From: Bin87 sp965115825
Lineage (GTDB): Bacteria > Chloroflexota > Dehalococcoidia > Lucifugimonadales > UBA3495
Direction: 5' to 3'
Length of the DNA stretch: 64,000 nt
Assembly: GCA_965115825.1 (NCBI GenBank)
Contig: OZ220464.1
Location: forward strand, 124,001-188,000
The notes under the pieces are model-generated. The model made no database searches. It saw only the letters and a program-made list of their open reading frames with translations, and was not told the DNA's origin. Below are positions 18,176 to 26,454 of this stretch, piece after piece; the stretch's first letter is position 1; the number at the start of each line of letters is the position of its first letter. The translations under genes were made by a program, and so were the position numbers.

Positions 18176-19364
18176 CCAATCTGCCCGCCACGTCGCCGTC
18201 ATCGGCGCCGGCATAGTCGGCGCCTCAATCGCCTGGCGCATCGCCTCTCGCGGCCTGCGAGTCACCCTTATTGACAAAGCGGAACCCGGCAGCGGCGCCT
18301 CCAGCCACAGCTTCGCCTGGATTAATGCCGGCGCCAAAGAACCCGTCGGTTACCATAATCTCAACCGCCGCTCCCTCGAAATGTGGCCCCGCTTCGCCGC
18401 CGCCGTCGCTGACGACGGAGACCCTGCCAGCATCGGTCTGCGCTGGGGCGGCAAAATCTCCTGGGAAACCGAACGCGGGCCCGCCGCGGACTTGCAGGCC
18501 CGCGTTCAGCAGCTCCAATCCTGGGGCTACCCCACTCGCCAGGTTTCCGCCGACGAGCTGGCCCGGCTGGAACCCGCCTTGCAAATCGGCCCGGTAGCCG
18601 CCGCCGAATACAGCGAAAACGAGGGGCAGGTTGAGCCTCAGCTTGTGGTCGACGCCTGCCTCCGCCGCCTTGCCGCACTGGAAGCCAGCGTCCTCACCGG
18701 CGTTGCGGTAACCGGCTTCAATAGCGACGCCAACGGACGCATCCGCTCAATTGAAACCTCCACCGGCTACATCGCTGTCGATATGGTAGTGCTGTCCGCC
18801 GGCGCCGATACCACTACGCTGGCCGCAATGGCCGGCGCCAAAATCCCCCAGGCTGAAAGCCCCGGCGTCGTCATCCGAACCACGCCCCTGCCGCGCCTGC
18901 TCCATCACGTCCCGGTAGTTTATGCCCCGCCGTTGGGCGATGGCCGCCGCGAAATCCACCTCCGTCAGTGCGCCGACGGTAGTTTTATGATTGGCGAAGG
19001 CGACCAGGAAAGCCTGGCAGAAGATGATTCCCAGGCTCACGCCGATGACCTCCTCTCCCGCGCCGCCACTTACTTGCCCAGCCTTTCCACTGCCCAGGCT
19101 GTCCCCGTCCCCGTCGGATGGCGGCCTATGCCCCTGGACGGCTATCCCACCCTGGGATTTGCCCCCGAAGCCTCCAACCTGTACGTAGCCCTTACCCACA
19201 GCGGCGTCACCCTCGCGCCGGTGGTCAGCCAGCTGGCCGCGTTGGAAATCTGCGAAAGCGCCCGCGCCGACGCAGTCCTGTCCCCTTACCGCCCGGAACG
19301 TTTCGCCGCCCTGAGTCCCGAGCAAATTAAAGCCATGGCCCACCCCCGAGACGCCCACCGCTAG
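18165..19364 (+). CDS. FAD-dependent oxidoreductase, DAO family
   Basis: Starting at the ATG that overlaps the upstream stop, the protein has 399 residues. It opens with the Rossmann motif VAVIGAGIVGASIAWRIASRG (split here: VAVIGAG, then IVGASIAW) and an Asp-ending beta strand RVTLIDKAE, followed by the SGASSHSFAWIN flavin-contact segment typical of D-amino-acid dehydrogenase, glycine oxidase and related enzymes. The C-terminal GWRPMPLDGYPTLGF and THSGVTLAP segments close the FAD site. It deaminates or oxidises an unknown amine substrate. It is co-oriented with the CoxD/CoxE-like genes on either side. Confidence 0.85.
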   Translation: MTVSQSARHVAVIGAGIVGASIAWRIASRGLRVTLIDKAEPGSGASSHSFAWINAGAKEPVGYHNLNRRSLEMWPRFAAAVADDGDPASIGLRWGGKISWETERGPAADLQARVQQLQSWGYPTRQVSADELARLEPALQIGPVAAAEYSENEGQVEPQLVVDACLRRLAALEASVLTGVAVTGFNSDANGRIRSIETSTGYIAVDMVVLSAGADTTTLAAMAGAKIPQAESPGVVIRTTPLPRLLHHVPVVYAPPLGDGRREIHLRQCADGSFMIGEGDQESLAEDDSQAHADDLLSRAATYLPSLSTAQAVPVPVGWRPMPLDGYPTLGFAPEASNLYVALTHSGVTLAPVVSQLAALEICESARADAVLSPYRPERFAALSPEQIKAMAHPRDAHR

Positions 19365-19894
19365 CTCCGTCTCTATCGCTGGGCCGGGTTCAGGTTATGC
19401 CCCACCCCGGGAGCCGATCGCCCATAGTTCCGCTTCGCCCTGCCGCCGCTAGCCTCCATCAATCGAACAACCCGGCAAAACCCGCAACCCACCCTACAAA
19501 CAGCCCTAATTCCAAAACCCAGTCACACAACACCCGCCGACCCCTCTCCACATCCCCCCAACCGTCGTTCCGCCGCCGTCATTCCTGCAAAAGCCAAAAC
19601 CCACTACTCCCGCAAACTGCCCACGCCTCACGCCATCGTAGCAACCCCCATCCTGAAAATCCTACCCCAGCAACGCCGCAACCCTCAATCCTGAAAATCC
19701 TAAAATCCCGTAAATCCAGATTCTGACAAAAACCGCTTGCACAAAGGAGGCAAACAACCACAATGAAAAACGCCAACCCCACCAACCGAGCCCCACCCCC
19801 CAGCGCCGCGGAGCGGCCGAAAGCGCCGGCTTTCCCCGGCCCTTGCTCGGCCATCCCTACGCGCCAATGATTGCGCCGGCTTCTGGATGAACCG
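19365..19894. other. Repeat-rich intergenic region
   Basis: No convincing gene is present. It holds partial copies of the GGATTT repeat (a fragment near 19650 and a full copy at 19688-19729) and, near 19577, a CCGTCATTCCTGC... fragment of a second, palindromic family also seen at 21360, 39720 and 45640. A GGAGG-containing stretch at about 19746 precedes a frame that does not continue as a plausible protein. Confidence 0.6.
19688..19729 (-). repeat. Dispersed GGATTT repeat, copy 2
   Basis: On the minus strand: TTGTCAGAATCTGG, then ATTTACGGGATTTTAGG, then ATTTTCAGGAT. Nearly identical to copy 1 and to the copy at 44221. Confidence 0.8.
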
Positions 19895-21280
19895 ATGACT
19901 GCCAGCGTTGACATCAACCTGCATACCGCCCCGGCCGATGCCGGCGATGGCGCAATCCTTCCCAACCTGTTGATGTTCGGGGAGGTATTGCGCCGGCTGG
20001 GTTTGGACGTAAGCTCCGCCAATATGCTCGATTTGGTGCGGGCCGCCGAGTTCGTGCCTATTGGGGGCAGCCGCAGCGATTTTCGCTTGGCGGCCCGCGC
20101 CCTCCTCGTCCACCGCCGCAGCGATTTGCCCCTCTTTGACGAAGCGTTTCAAGTGTTCTGGCGGCGTCCCGCCCACGGCCGCAGTATGCGCGACTTGCGT
20201 TCCATGGGTGAAGAACGACGCTATCGCGCCCCCCGTGTAATCCCCCACCGGGAAGACGCCTCCGATGGCCCTCCCGACAACGGGGAACCCGACGATGCCG
20301 GCGACCGCCAGCCGGTAGTAGACCTTCAACGCTCTTTCAGCGCCCGCGAAGTCTTGCGCCAGCGTGATTTTGCCGATTACACCCCCGCTGAACTCTCCGC
20401 CGCAAACGCCCTGATGGCCGAGCTGGCTTGGGATTTAGGCCGTCGCCGCGCCCGACGCCTCACCTGGGGCAACGGCCAGGACATCGACCTCCGCCGCAGT
20501 ATGCGACGTAGCCTTGCCTATGGCGGCGAGATGCTGGACATCATTCACCGCCGGCGCAAGACTAATCCCCGCCCGTTGGTGCTTATCTGCGACGTCAGCG
20601 GCTCTATGGAGCGTTACACCCGTATGTTGCTCCATTTTGTCCACACCGTCGCCGTTAGCGGCCAGCGGATGGAAGCTTTTCTCTTTGCGACCCGGCTTAC
20701 CCGCATCACCCGCCACTTGGCCCACCGCGGTGTTGACCAGGCCGTAGCCGAAGTCGCCCAAGCCGTGCCCGACTGGGCCGGCGGCACTCGTATCGGAGAA
20801 GCCATCAAGAACTTCAACTATTGCTGGGCCCGCCGAGTCTTACGCAGCGGCGCGGTAGTGCTGGTCATCTCTGACGGCTGGGACCGCGGCGACCCGGAGC
20901 TGCTCTCCCGCGAAATGGCCCGGCTGCAGCGCAGCTGCCACCGCATCATTTGGCTCAACCCCCTCCTCGGGTCTCCCTCCTACCAGCCCCTGACCAGGGG
21001 TATGCAGGCCGCCCTTCCTTACATTGACGACTTCCTGCCCGCTCACAACCTGCACAGCCTGCAAGAACTGGCCCGACACCTGAACCGCCTGTCCGACCGC
21101 CGGACTCCGCCGTCGTTCCGGCCGCCAAAACAGCCCGACACTGCAGAACCTCGCCCAACCGACGTTGCCCCCCACGACGGCGCCGCCGCGGCTCATGCCC
21201 GCCGCGAACTGAACCCTGCGCTGGCCCCCACCTTCCGCCATCCGCTCTGGGGCCACCCCAACATACCCGGCGGCGGTTAG
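19895..21280 (+). CDS. CoxE-like von Willebrand A domain protein
   Basis: From the ATG at 19895 the protein has 461 residues; a TTG at 19871 would add eight. The N-terminal helical half (LPNLLMFGEVLRRLGLDVS) and the C-terminal VWA domain with an intact MIDAS (ICDVSGSME) and the segment VVLVISDGWDRGDP are those of the CoxE family. CoxE works with the MoxR ATPase CoxD in maturing the Mo-Cu centre of CO dehydrogenase; related pairs serve other enzymes. No signal peptide is present, so it is cytoplasmic. The pair is split by two genes and a repeat-rich gap. Confidence 0.85.
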   Translation: MTASVDINLHTAPADAGDGAILPNLLMFGEVLRRLGLDVSSANMLDLVRAAEFVPIGGSRSDFRLAARALLVHRRSDLPLFDEAFQVFWRRPAHGRSMRDLRSMGEERRYRAPRVIPHREDASDGPPDNGEPDDAGDRQPVVDLQRSFSAREVLRQRDFADYTPAELSAANALMAELAWDLGRRRARRLTWGNGQDIDLRRSMRRSLAYGGEMLDIIHRRRKTNPRPLVLICDVSGSMERYTRMLLHFVHTVAVSGQRMEAFLFATRLTRITRHLAHRGVDQAVAEVAQAVPDWAGGTRIGEAIKNFNYCWARRVLRSGAVVLVISDGWDRGDPELLSREMARLQRSCHRIIWLNPLLGSPSYQPLTRGMQAALPYIDDFLPAHNLHSLQELARHLNRLSDRRTPPSFRPPKQPDTAEPRPTDVAPHDGAAAAHARRELNPALAPTFRHPLWGHPNIPGGG

Positions 21281-21353
21281 CCGGCCTATAAAACGGACGC
21301 CCTCATTCCCGCATTAGTGAGAGCCCGAACCTCCTGGCCGGCCTGTAATCAAC

Positions 21354-21384
21354 CACAGTCATTCCCGCGAAAGCCGGAACCCGG
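21354..21384. repeat. Palindromic GTTCCGGCTTTCG family copy
   Basis: The stretch CAGTCATTCCCGCGAAAG followed by CCGGAACCC matches a short interspersed element that recurs at 39723 (complete hairpin) and, degraded, at 19577 and 45640-45716. Confidence 0.5.
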
Positions 21385-21395
21385 CAACATGTCGC

Positions 21396-21776
21396 CTATC
21401 CAGCCTGCCCCGGCGCTATTTCCTCATACAGGCCGGCCAGCGTCGTAGCCAGCGCGCGCGGACGCCCCGCATACTCTGGTGTGGGATACCATTCATAATC
21501 AAAACTGCGCACGATATTCCCCTCTATGCTGGTGCGCAGTGCGGACACGATTACCCGGAAACCCAGCGCGCTGGAAGCCAGCTCCGCTAACTGCTCCAGA
21601 ACTACGTTCGGACAATTGAAAATGACCATGAAGCCGCCTTCCCGCCGTCCATCGGTAACCCGCGCCCTGAACACCCTGCCGAACCGGTCCAGGTCAACGA
21701 TGGTATAGCGACGCTCTGCGCCCCCATAGTCCGGCCAGCCGATGTAAATGTCGCCGCCAATCGCCCAGTGGTGCAT
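21396..21776 (-). CDS. Hypothetical protein downstream of ABC permease
   Basis: 126 residues beginning MHHWAIGGDIYIGWPDYGG. It starts four bases after the permease stop, with GAGGG about eight bases upstream of its ATG, so it is co-transcribed with the permease. Predicted mixed alpha/beta, soluble, without Cys motifs. I recognise no family. The context suggests an accessory role in metal uptake or no direct link. Confidence 0.6.
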   Translation of the reverse strand: MHHWAIGGDIYIGWPDYGGAERRYTIVDLDRFGRVFRARVTDGRREGGFMVIFNCPNVVLEQLAELASSALGFRVIVSALRTSIEGNIVRSFDYEWYPTPEYAGRPRALATTLAGLYEEIAPGQAG

Positions 21777-21780
21777 ATTG

Positions 21781-23442
21781 CTACCCTCGCCTTGCTTCCT
21801 CCCGCACGGTAATGACCGCCAGCGGTATTGACGAAACCGCCACCAGCATCAAAGCCGGCGCTGCCGCCCGCGCAAAAAACGCCTCTTCGGCCGCCGCCCA
21901 TATTGACGATGCCAACGTGGTGAACCCGATGGGGCTGAGTATCAGCGTTGCCGGCAGCTCCTTCATCGTCAACAGGAACACCAGCGCCGCCCCGGTAAAA
22001 ATGCCGGGCCGTATCAGCGGCAGCGTAACCCTTGTCAGCACGGCAAGAGGACGCTTCCCCAGGCTGCGCGCCGCCTCCTCAAGCTCCGGGCTCACCTGAA
22101 CCAGAGACGCCCGCAGCGAACCCACCGCCGCCGGCAGAAACAGCGTTACATAAGCTGCCGTCAGCATCGCAATGGACTGGTACAGCCAGGGAGCATACTG
22201 CGACCCCAGATAAACCAGCCCCAGGGCGATAACTATCCCCGGCAGAGCGAACCCCACGAACCCCAGCCGCTCAATCCACCTGCTGAACCGGCCGGGATAG
22301 CGCACCGCCAGTATGGCGATAGGCGCGGCGCAAATCATGGTGGCCGTCGCTGCTAATGCCGAAACTCCGACTGAGTTCGCCGTTGCCTGCCACAGCAGCA
22401 GCAGCGGCTCCCCGGCGGACACGCCGCGAATCGTCCAGTACGCCAGCATACCCGTCGGCAGCCCCAGCGATACGACAACCACCGCAGTGCAATAGGCCAG
22501 CGCCGGCCAACGCCATTTACCCAGAGCAACCGGCTGGGACACCCGCGTCGCGCCGCCGCCGCTGCGGTAGTAGCGTCCACCGGCCCCGGACTCCCGAGCC
22601 GTATGCTCGCCCCAGACTATCGCCAGAGCCAGTGCAATCAGCGCCAGCGACCAGGCGGCGGCCAGGGTGCGATTCAGGGCTGCCCCATACTGGATAAAAA
22701 TGCCCCAGGTAAATGTCTCATAGCGCAGCATCGCCACCGCGCCGAAATCGCTCAGGGTGTAAAGCGCGACGAGCAGCCCGCCTGCCAGAATCGCCGGCCG
22801 CAGCATCGGGATGGTTACATCGCGGAAAGTTTGCCAACGGTTTCGCCCCAGCGCCCGCGCTGATTCTTCCAGAGAGGCGTCCAGGTTCCACAAAGCGGCG
22901 CGCACGGGTAGCAGGACATAGGGAAAACTGATGATGATTAGCGTCAGCGCCGCCCCCGGGAAACCGTAAATGCTGGGTATGCGCTCAATTCCGAAAGCAG
23001 TTTCCAACCAGCCTTGCAGCGTCCCGCGCGGGCCCAGCCCTATGGCGATGGCGAACCCGACAATGTACGACGGCAGCGCCAGAGGCAGCATCGTAACGAC
23101 CCGCCAGAATGCCCGGGCCGGCAAATCCGTCCGCACCGTCAGCCAGGCTAGCGGCATAGCTACGACGATGCACCCCGCCATCACCGTAGCCATCAGCGCT
23201 ATGGTACGCAATACTACCCAGGCCGTGCGGGTGCGGAAGATGAGCTCGGCTGCCTCCGATCCCGCCCCCAAAGTGCGAATAGTGAGATAAACCGGCGCGG
23301 CAAGCAGCATGGCCGCGACCAGCAAAGCCGGCGCCCACACGATTGCCGGCGGCCTGGCCTGACCCTCAAATAACCTTTCCAGCAACGATCGGGGTATTGA
23401 AGCTGTCAACGCAGCGACTGACGACATTTTCCGCGAGAGCAC
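21781..23442 (-). CDS. Fused two-domain iron(III)-type ABC permease
   Basis: 553 residues with two tandem binding-protein-dependent permease domains of about six helices each. Both carry the EAA loop that docks on the ATPase: LEESARALGRNRWQTFRDVT (first) and LEEAARSLGKRPLAVLTRVT (second). This fused layout is typical of Fe(III) transporters (FbpB/AfuB type). The start is a GTG with AAGG upstream; an ATG 15 bases later is an alternative. No binding-protein or ATPase gene is adjacent. It is divergent from a DtxR-family regulator, consistent with metal control. Confidence 0.85.
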   Translation of the reverse strand: MLSRKMSSVAALTASIPRSLLERLFEGQARPPAIVWAPALLVAAMLLAAPVYLTIRTLGAGSEAAELIFRTRTAWVVLRTIALMATVMAGCIVVAMPLAWLTVRTDLPARAFWRVVTMLPLALPSYIVGFAIAIGLGPRGTLQGWLETAFGIERIPSIYGFPGAALTLIIISFPYVLLPVRAALWNLDASLEESARALGRNRWQTFRDVTIPMLRPAILAGGLLVALYTLSDFGAVAMLRYETFTWGIFIQYGAALNRTLAAAWSLALIALALAIVWGEHTARESGAGGRYYRSGGGATRVSQPVALGKWRWPALAYCTAVVVVSLGLPTGMLAYWTIRGVSAGEPLLLLWQATANSVGVSALAATATMICAAPIAILAVRYPGRFSRWIERLGFVGFALPGIVIALGLVYLGSQYAPWLYQSIAMLTAAYVTLFLPAAVGSLRASLVQVSPELEEAARSLGKRPLAVLTRVTLPLIRPGIFTGAALVFLLTMKELPATLILSPIGFTTLASSIWAAAEEAFFARAAAPALMLVAVSSIPLAVITVREEARRG

Positions 23443-23469
23443 AGCAGCCTTGTAGTTCTCAATAGGATG

Positions 23470-23505
23470 ATACCATTGGTATGGAGAATCGGATTGCGAT
23501 ATAAT
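23470..23505 (+). promoter_or_regulatory. Promoter with palindromic operator, dtxR/permease gap
   Basis: A near-perfect inverted repeat ATACCA-T-TGGTAT occupies 23470-23482 and overlaps the -35 position of a TATAAT box at 23500-23505 (spacing 17 from TGGTAT). It lies in the 92-base divergent gap between the regulator and the permease, where autoregulation by the DtxR-like protein would be expected. It does not match the classic DtxR box, so the site is a candidate only. Confidence 0.5.
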
Positions 23506-23534
23506 CGCAGCAACTTGGCAGATCGGGAGGAAAT

Positions 23535-24296
23535 GTGCCCCGTCCTCGCAAAACCGCCGCGGCCGTCAGTGCGCCGACGAGTGAAACTGCTGAGCGCCTG
23601 TCGCCCGTCACCGAAAATTATCTCCTCTCTCTCTACAAAATGTGGGAGGATGAGGATATTCCGACGCTGACGCAGCTGACCGAAGCGCTCCGCCAGCTGC
23701 CGCCCACGGAAGGACTGGGAACCTCGGTGCCGTCGGTGGCCGGTATGCTGCGACGTATGCAGAAACAAGGCCTGGTGGACATCGGCGGCGACAAACGCAT
23801 CCGCCTGACCGGTCGCGGCAAGAAAGAGGGCGAGAATATCGCCCGTCGGCATCGCCTGGCGGAGTGGCTGGTGGTGAAACTGCTGGGCATGGAACTCCAC
23901 GAAGCGCATATCGAGGCTCACCAGCTGGAGCATGGAATGTCGGAGACGCTGGAGGCCAAGCTCATGGAGCGGTTGGGCCATCCGGCGCGTTCCCCCTTTG
24001 GCTGGCCTATTCCCGGCTCCGGCGAAGACACCCCCAGCTCCGGCGCCGTTACTCTGGACAACGCGAGCAGCGGCCATCGCTACGTAGTCGATCGCGTGCC
24101 GGAAGAAGACCCGGAACTACTCAAATTCCTTGGAGCGTCGCAGCTGATTCCGGAGCGTCGCATAACCTTGGTGGAAGCAATGCCCTACCTCGGCGTAATG
24201 CGCGTCGAGACCGAGGTGGAGCAAATTTCCATCGGATACAACGTAGCCCGGCAAATAGTAGTGCGGCCGGCGGAGGCCGAGACCACGGCCGTCTAG
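23535..24296 (+). CDS. DtxR/MntR-family metal-dependent repressor
   Basis: 253 residues. An N-terminal winged helix (LSPVTENYLLSLYKMWED... SVPSVAGMLRRMQKQGLV) precedes the dimerisation and metal-binding domain, with the characteristic stretch GENIARRHRLAEWLVVKLLG, then HEAHIEAHQLEHGMSE supplying His/Glu ligands. A C-terminal FeoA/SH3-like segment follows. It would sense Fe(II) or Mn(II). The GTG start has GGGAGG at 23525-23530. Its stop overlaps the stop of the convergent TPP gene in a shared CTAG. Confidence 0.9.
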   Translation: MPRPRKTAAAVSAPTSETAERLSPVTENYLLSLYKMWEDEDIPTLTQLTEALRQLPPTEGLGTSVPSVAGMLRRMQKQGLVDIGGDKRIRLTGRGKKEGENIARRHRLAEWLVVKLLGMELHEAHIEAHQLEHGMSETLEAKLMERLGHPARSPFGWPIPGSGEDTPSSGAVTLDNASSGHRYVVDRVPEEDPELLKFLGASQLIPERRITLVEAMPYLGVMRVETEVEQISIGYNVARQIVVRPAEAETTAV

Positions 24297-24865
24297 AAGT
24301 CGTTGGGGGTCAAGGCGCGACGAACTTCGGCCCACCCCTCGGCCATAGTGCGCTCCGGAAAGGCGGCCGGTTCCGGGCCGGGTACAACTTTGACCGCCAC
24401 CAGCGTAGGGCCGGGCCGGCGCATGATGTCTTCCATGCCGATAAGCAGCTCTTCCAGATTGTCAAATCGGCAGGCGTGCGCGTAACCCGCGCTGCGGGCC
24501 ATACCCTCAAAGTCCACTTTGTCCAAGCCGCGGATTGGCGCGCCGTCGGTGGAACTATGGTCGGCGTCTTCTAGCACGAAATGCACTAAGTTGACGGGCG
24601 CCGCCTCTCCGATGGTAGCCAGGCTGGCCAGATCGGTGCGCAGAGTGGCGTCGCAGTCCAGCACCAGAACACGGCGGTCGGGCTGAGCCAGAGACAACCC
24701 CAACCCAACGGCAGGAGCCCGATCCATACAGTCCGTAAGGTCGATGTCCAGATCCCGACGCTGCGACACCTGGTGCCAGTCCCGAAGAGCGGCAGAAGTG
24801 GATACCACCAGCGCGTCATTGCGATGGTAGCTGATGGCCCGGGTTACTTCTCCAGAGGGGATCAT
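24293..24865 (-). CDS. TPP-enzyme beta-subunit paralogue, degenerate site
   Basis: 190 residues, homologous to the C-terminal (pyrophosphate-binding) half of thiamine-diphosphate decarboxylases and to the gene at 25175. The TPP motif is altered: where the paralogue reads VLDGDGSLL, this one reads VLDCDATLR, and the closing NN has become ED (LEDADHSS). The Asp that binds Mg2+ is kept, but both motif glycines and the Asn are lost. It may be a regulatory or inactive subunit. Its ATG overlaps the stop of the small membrane protein gene. Confidence 0.75.
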   Translation of the reverse strand: MIPSGEVTRAISYHRNDALVVSTSAALRDWHQVSQRRDLDIDLTDCMDRAPAVGLGLSLAQPDRRVLVLDCDATLRTDLASLATIGEAAPVNLVHFVLEDADHSSTDGAPIRGLDKVDFEGMARSAGYAHACRFDNLEELLIGMEDIMRRPGPTLVAVKVVPGPEPAAFPERTMAEGWAEVRRALTPNDF

Positions 24866-25083
24866 TCGGTGTCGCTCTCCGCATCCTGTCGCGATTCATC
24901 GCGCACTTGCGCGCGCCGGGATGAAACCATCAGGTACAAGCCGACAGGGATGAGTACGACCCCGGGCGCCGCTTTGAGAGCATTGCCCTCGTTGAAACCC
25001 GCCCAAAGGAGATAAAAGCCGCCCACCACTACGGCGGAGGCCGCCAAGCGACTGACGATGCCGCTGATAACGAACTTTGGCAT
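24862..25083 (-). CDS. Small two-helix membrane protein
   Basis: 73 residues with two hydrophobic segments (IVSRLAASAVVVGGFYLLWAG and ALKAAPGVVLIPVGLYLMV) and a charged C-terminal tail. It overlaps the next gene by ATGA, so it is part of the TPP-enzyme operon. I recognise no family. No ribosome site is obvious. Confidence 0.6.
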   Translation of the reverse strand: MPKFVISGIVSRLAASAVVVGGFYLLWAGFNEGNALKAAPGVVLIPVGLYLMVSSRRAQVRDESRQDAESDTE

Positions 25084-25174
25084 ATGGACGATGGCTTGCC
25101 GGAGAATTAAGGTAGGGGCAATCCGCTATCGGCGGACGACCCCGTACCCATACTTTGGCGGTGACGCGCCGGGG

Positions 25175-25768
25175 TTAGTCGTCGGCCAGAGCGGCGGTTA
25201 CCTCCCGGTATGCCTGCTGCGCGGTGCGACTGGCGCGCTGGCGGAACTGCACCGGCGTATTCTCGATTTCCGGCGCCACTGAGAGGTGGACGAACACCGG
25301 GCCTTCGGCAGCGAGAACCTCATCAATGCCGGTAGTGAAGTCTTCCAGGTTGTCATAAGAGAAAACGGCGGCGTAGCCGGCCCCTCTGGCAACCTCTTCC
25401 CAGTTGGTGACCCCGTCGGAACCGGGAATAGGTTGGCCCCCGGTTACGGCATAGACCCCGTTGTTGAACAGGAAGTGATAGAAGTTCTTGGGGGCTTTGG
25501 TGGAGGTGGTAACCAGCGCGCCCAGGTTCATCAACAGGCTGCCGTCGCCGTCAAGAACGAACACCTTGCGTCCGGGCTGCGCAAGGGCCACGCCCAAACC
25601 GACGTTGCTGGCCTTGCCCATTGCGCCGGAGATGGGCAGGTCCAGCTGCTGGTTGCTGGTAACGGTAGGCAGGCCGAAGCGGACATTGCCGGCGTTCATG
25701 GTAGGGATGAGGACGGCGTCTTCGCGCTTGCTGTCGATGAGGCGGACGGCGTCGGTATTGTTAATCAT
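25175..25768 (-). CDS. TPP decarboxylase beta subunit (ComE-like)
   Basis: 197 residues, with an intact TPP motif: LDGDGSLLMNLGALVT and, 26 residues later, NNGVYAVTGG. It corresponds to the C-terminal domain of sulfopyruvate or phosphonopyruvate decarboxylase. Together with the alpha gene at 25840 it would form a split enzyme decarboxylating a 3-substituted pyruvate. The sulfur-rich gene content favours sulfopyruvate, but the sequence alone cannot separate it from phosphonopyruvate. Confidence 0.82.
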   Translation of the reverse strand: MINNTDAVRLIDSKREDAVLIPTMNAGNVRFGLPTVTSNQQLDLPISGAMGKASNVGLGVALAQPGRKVFVLDGDGSLLMNLGALVTTSTKAPKNFYHFLFNNGVYAVTGGQPIPGSDGVTNWEEVARGAGYAAVFSYDNLEDFTTGIDEVLAAEGPVFVHLSVAPEIENTPVQFRQRASRTAQQAYREVTAALADD

Positions 25769-25839
25769 GGTGGTGTACTCCTGCGGTCAAATGCCTCTCC
25801 TCTCCCCTGATGGGAAAGGGTTGGGATGAGTGGGATGTA

Positions 25840-26352
25840 TCAGGCGCCGAACTCGGTGCCGATGAGAACCGCTACCGGGCGATTCAGGCGCTTGGTTTCC
25901 TCAAACGCAATGCTGATGCGGTCAGCGTCATCGTCCGTTTCAACCAGGTAGTAGTTGATGCCCCAGGCGTGCAGAATGTGCTCGATGAAGCGTCCGGCGG
26001 AGTCGGGGGTGGGGCCCCGGCGGGTCCAGCCCCGATAGCCTACCAGCATCACCAGAGGCTGGTTGAGGTCGAGGCACAGGCCGCGGATTGAATCGCCAGC
26101 CTCGAAAACGCCGGTGTTCTGAATCAGGACAACGGGATTCGCGCCGCCCACCCACAAGCCTGCGGCGACAGCCATGGTTTCACCCTCACGACACACTGGT
26201 ATGAGGTCAATGGTAGGTTCCTCCATCATCATGTTGTAGAGGAAGTTCGTTTCGCTGTCGGGCAGCCAGACAACGTGGGAAACATCGTTTTTCTTCAGCT
26301 GGGCGACCAGGGAACCCGGATGCAAAACAGATTCATAAACTTCGGTGGTCAT
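25840..26352 (-). CDS. TPP decarboxylase alpha subunit (ComD-like)
   Basis: 170 residues corresponding to the N-terminal (pyrimidine-binding) domain of TPP decarboxylases. The catalytic Glu lies in VCREGETMAVAAGLWVGG, and VLIQNTGVFEAGDSIRGL follows, as in sulfopyruvate decarboxylase alpha. It is the first gene of a minus-strand operon with the beta subunit, a membrane protein and a second beta-like subunit. There is no Xsc or coenzyme M gene nearby to fix the pathway. Confidence 0.82.
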   Translation of the reverse strand: MTTEVYESVLHPGSLVAQLKKNDVSHVVWLPDSETNFLYNMMMEEPTIDLIPVCREGETMAVAAGLWVGGANPVVLIQNTGVFEAGDSIRGLCLDLNQPLVMLVGYRGWTRRGPTPDSAGRFIEHILHAWGINYYLVETDDDADRISIAFEETKRLNRPVAVLIGTEFGA

Positions 26353-26454
26353 TATCGCGGCTCCTTGTGGAATGTGGAAATGTAGTCGACGCTACGCAAT
26401 TCGCCGGCATTATATGGCGCGCCGTTTTGGGCGTCAACGGGTGAGCCTGCCGGG

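Noticed and set aside
24303..24485. Small plus-strand ORFs in the TPP gene cluster
   Set aside because: Antisense shadows of the minus-strand genes without ribosome sites.
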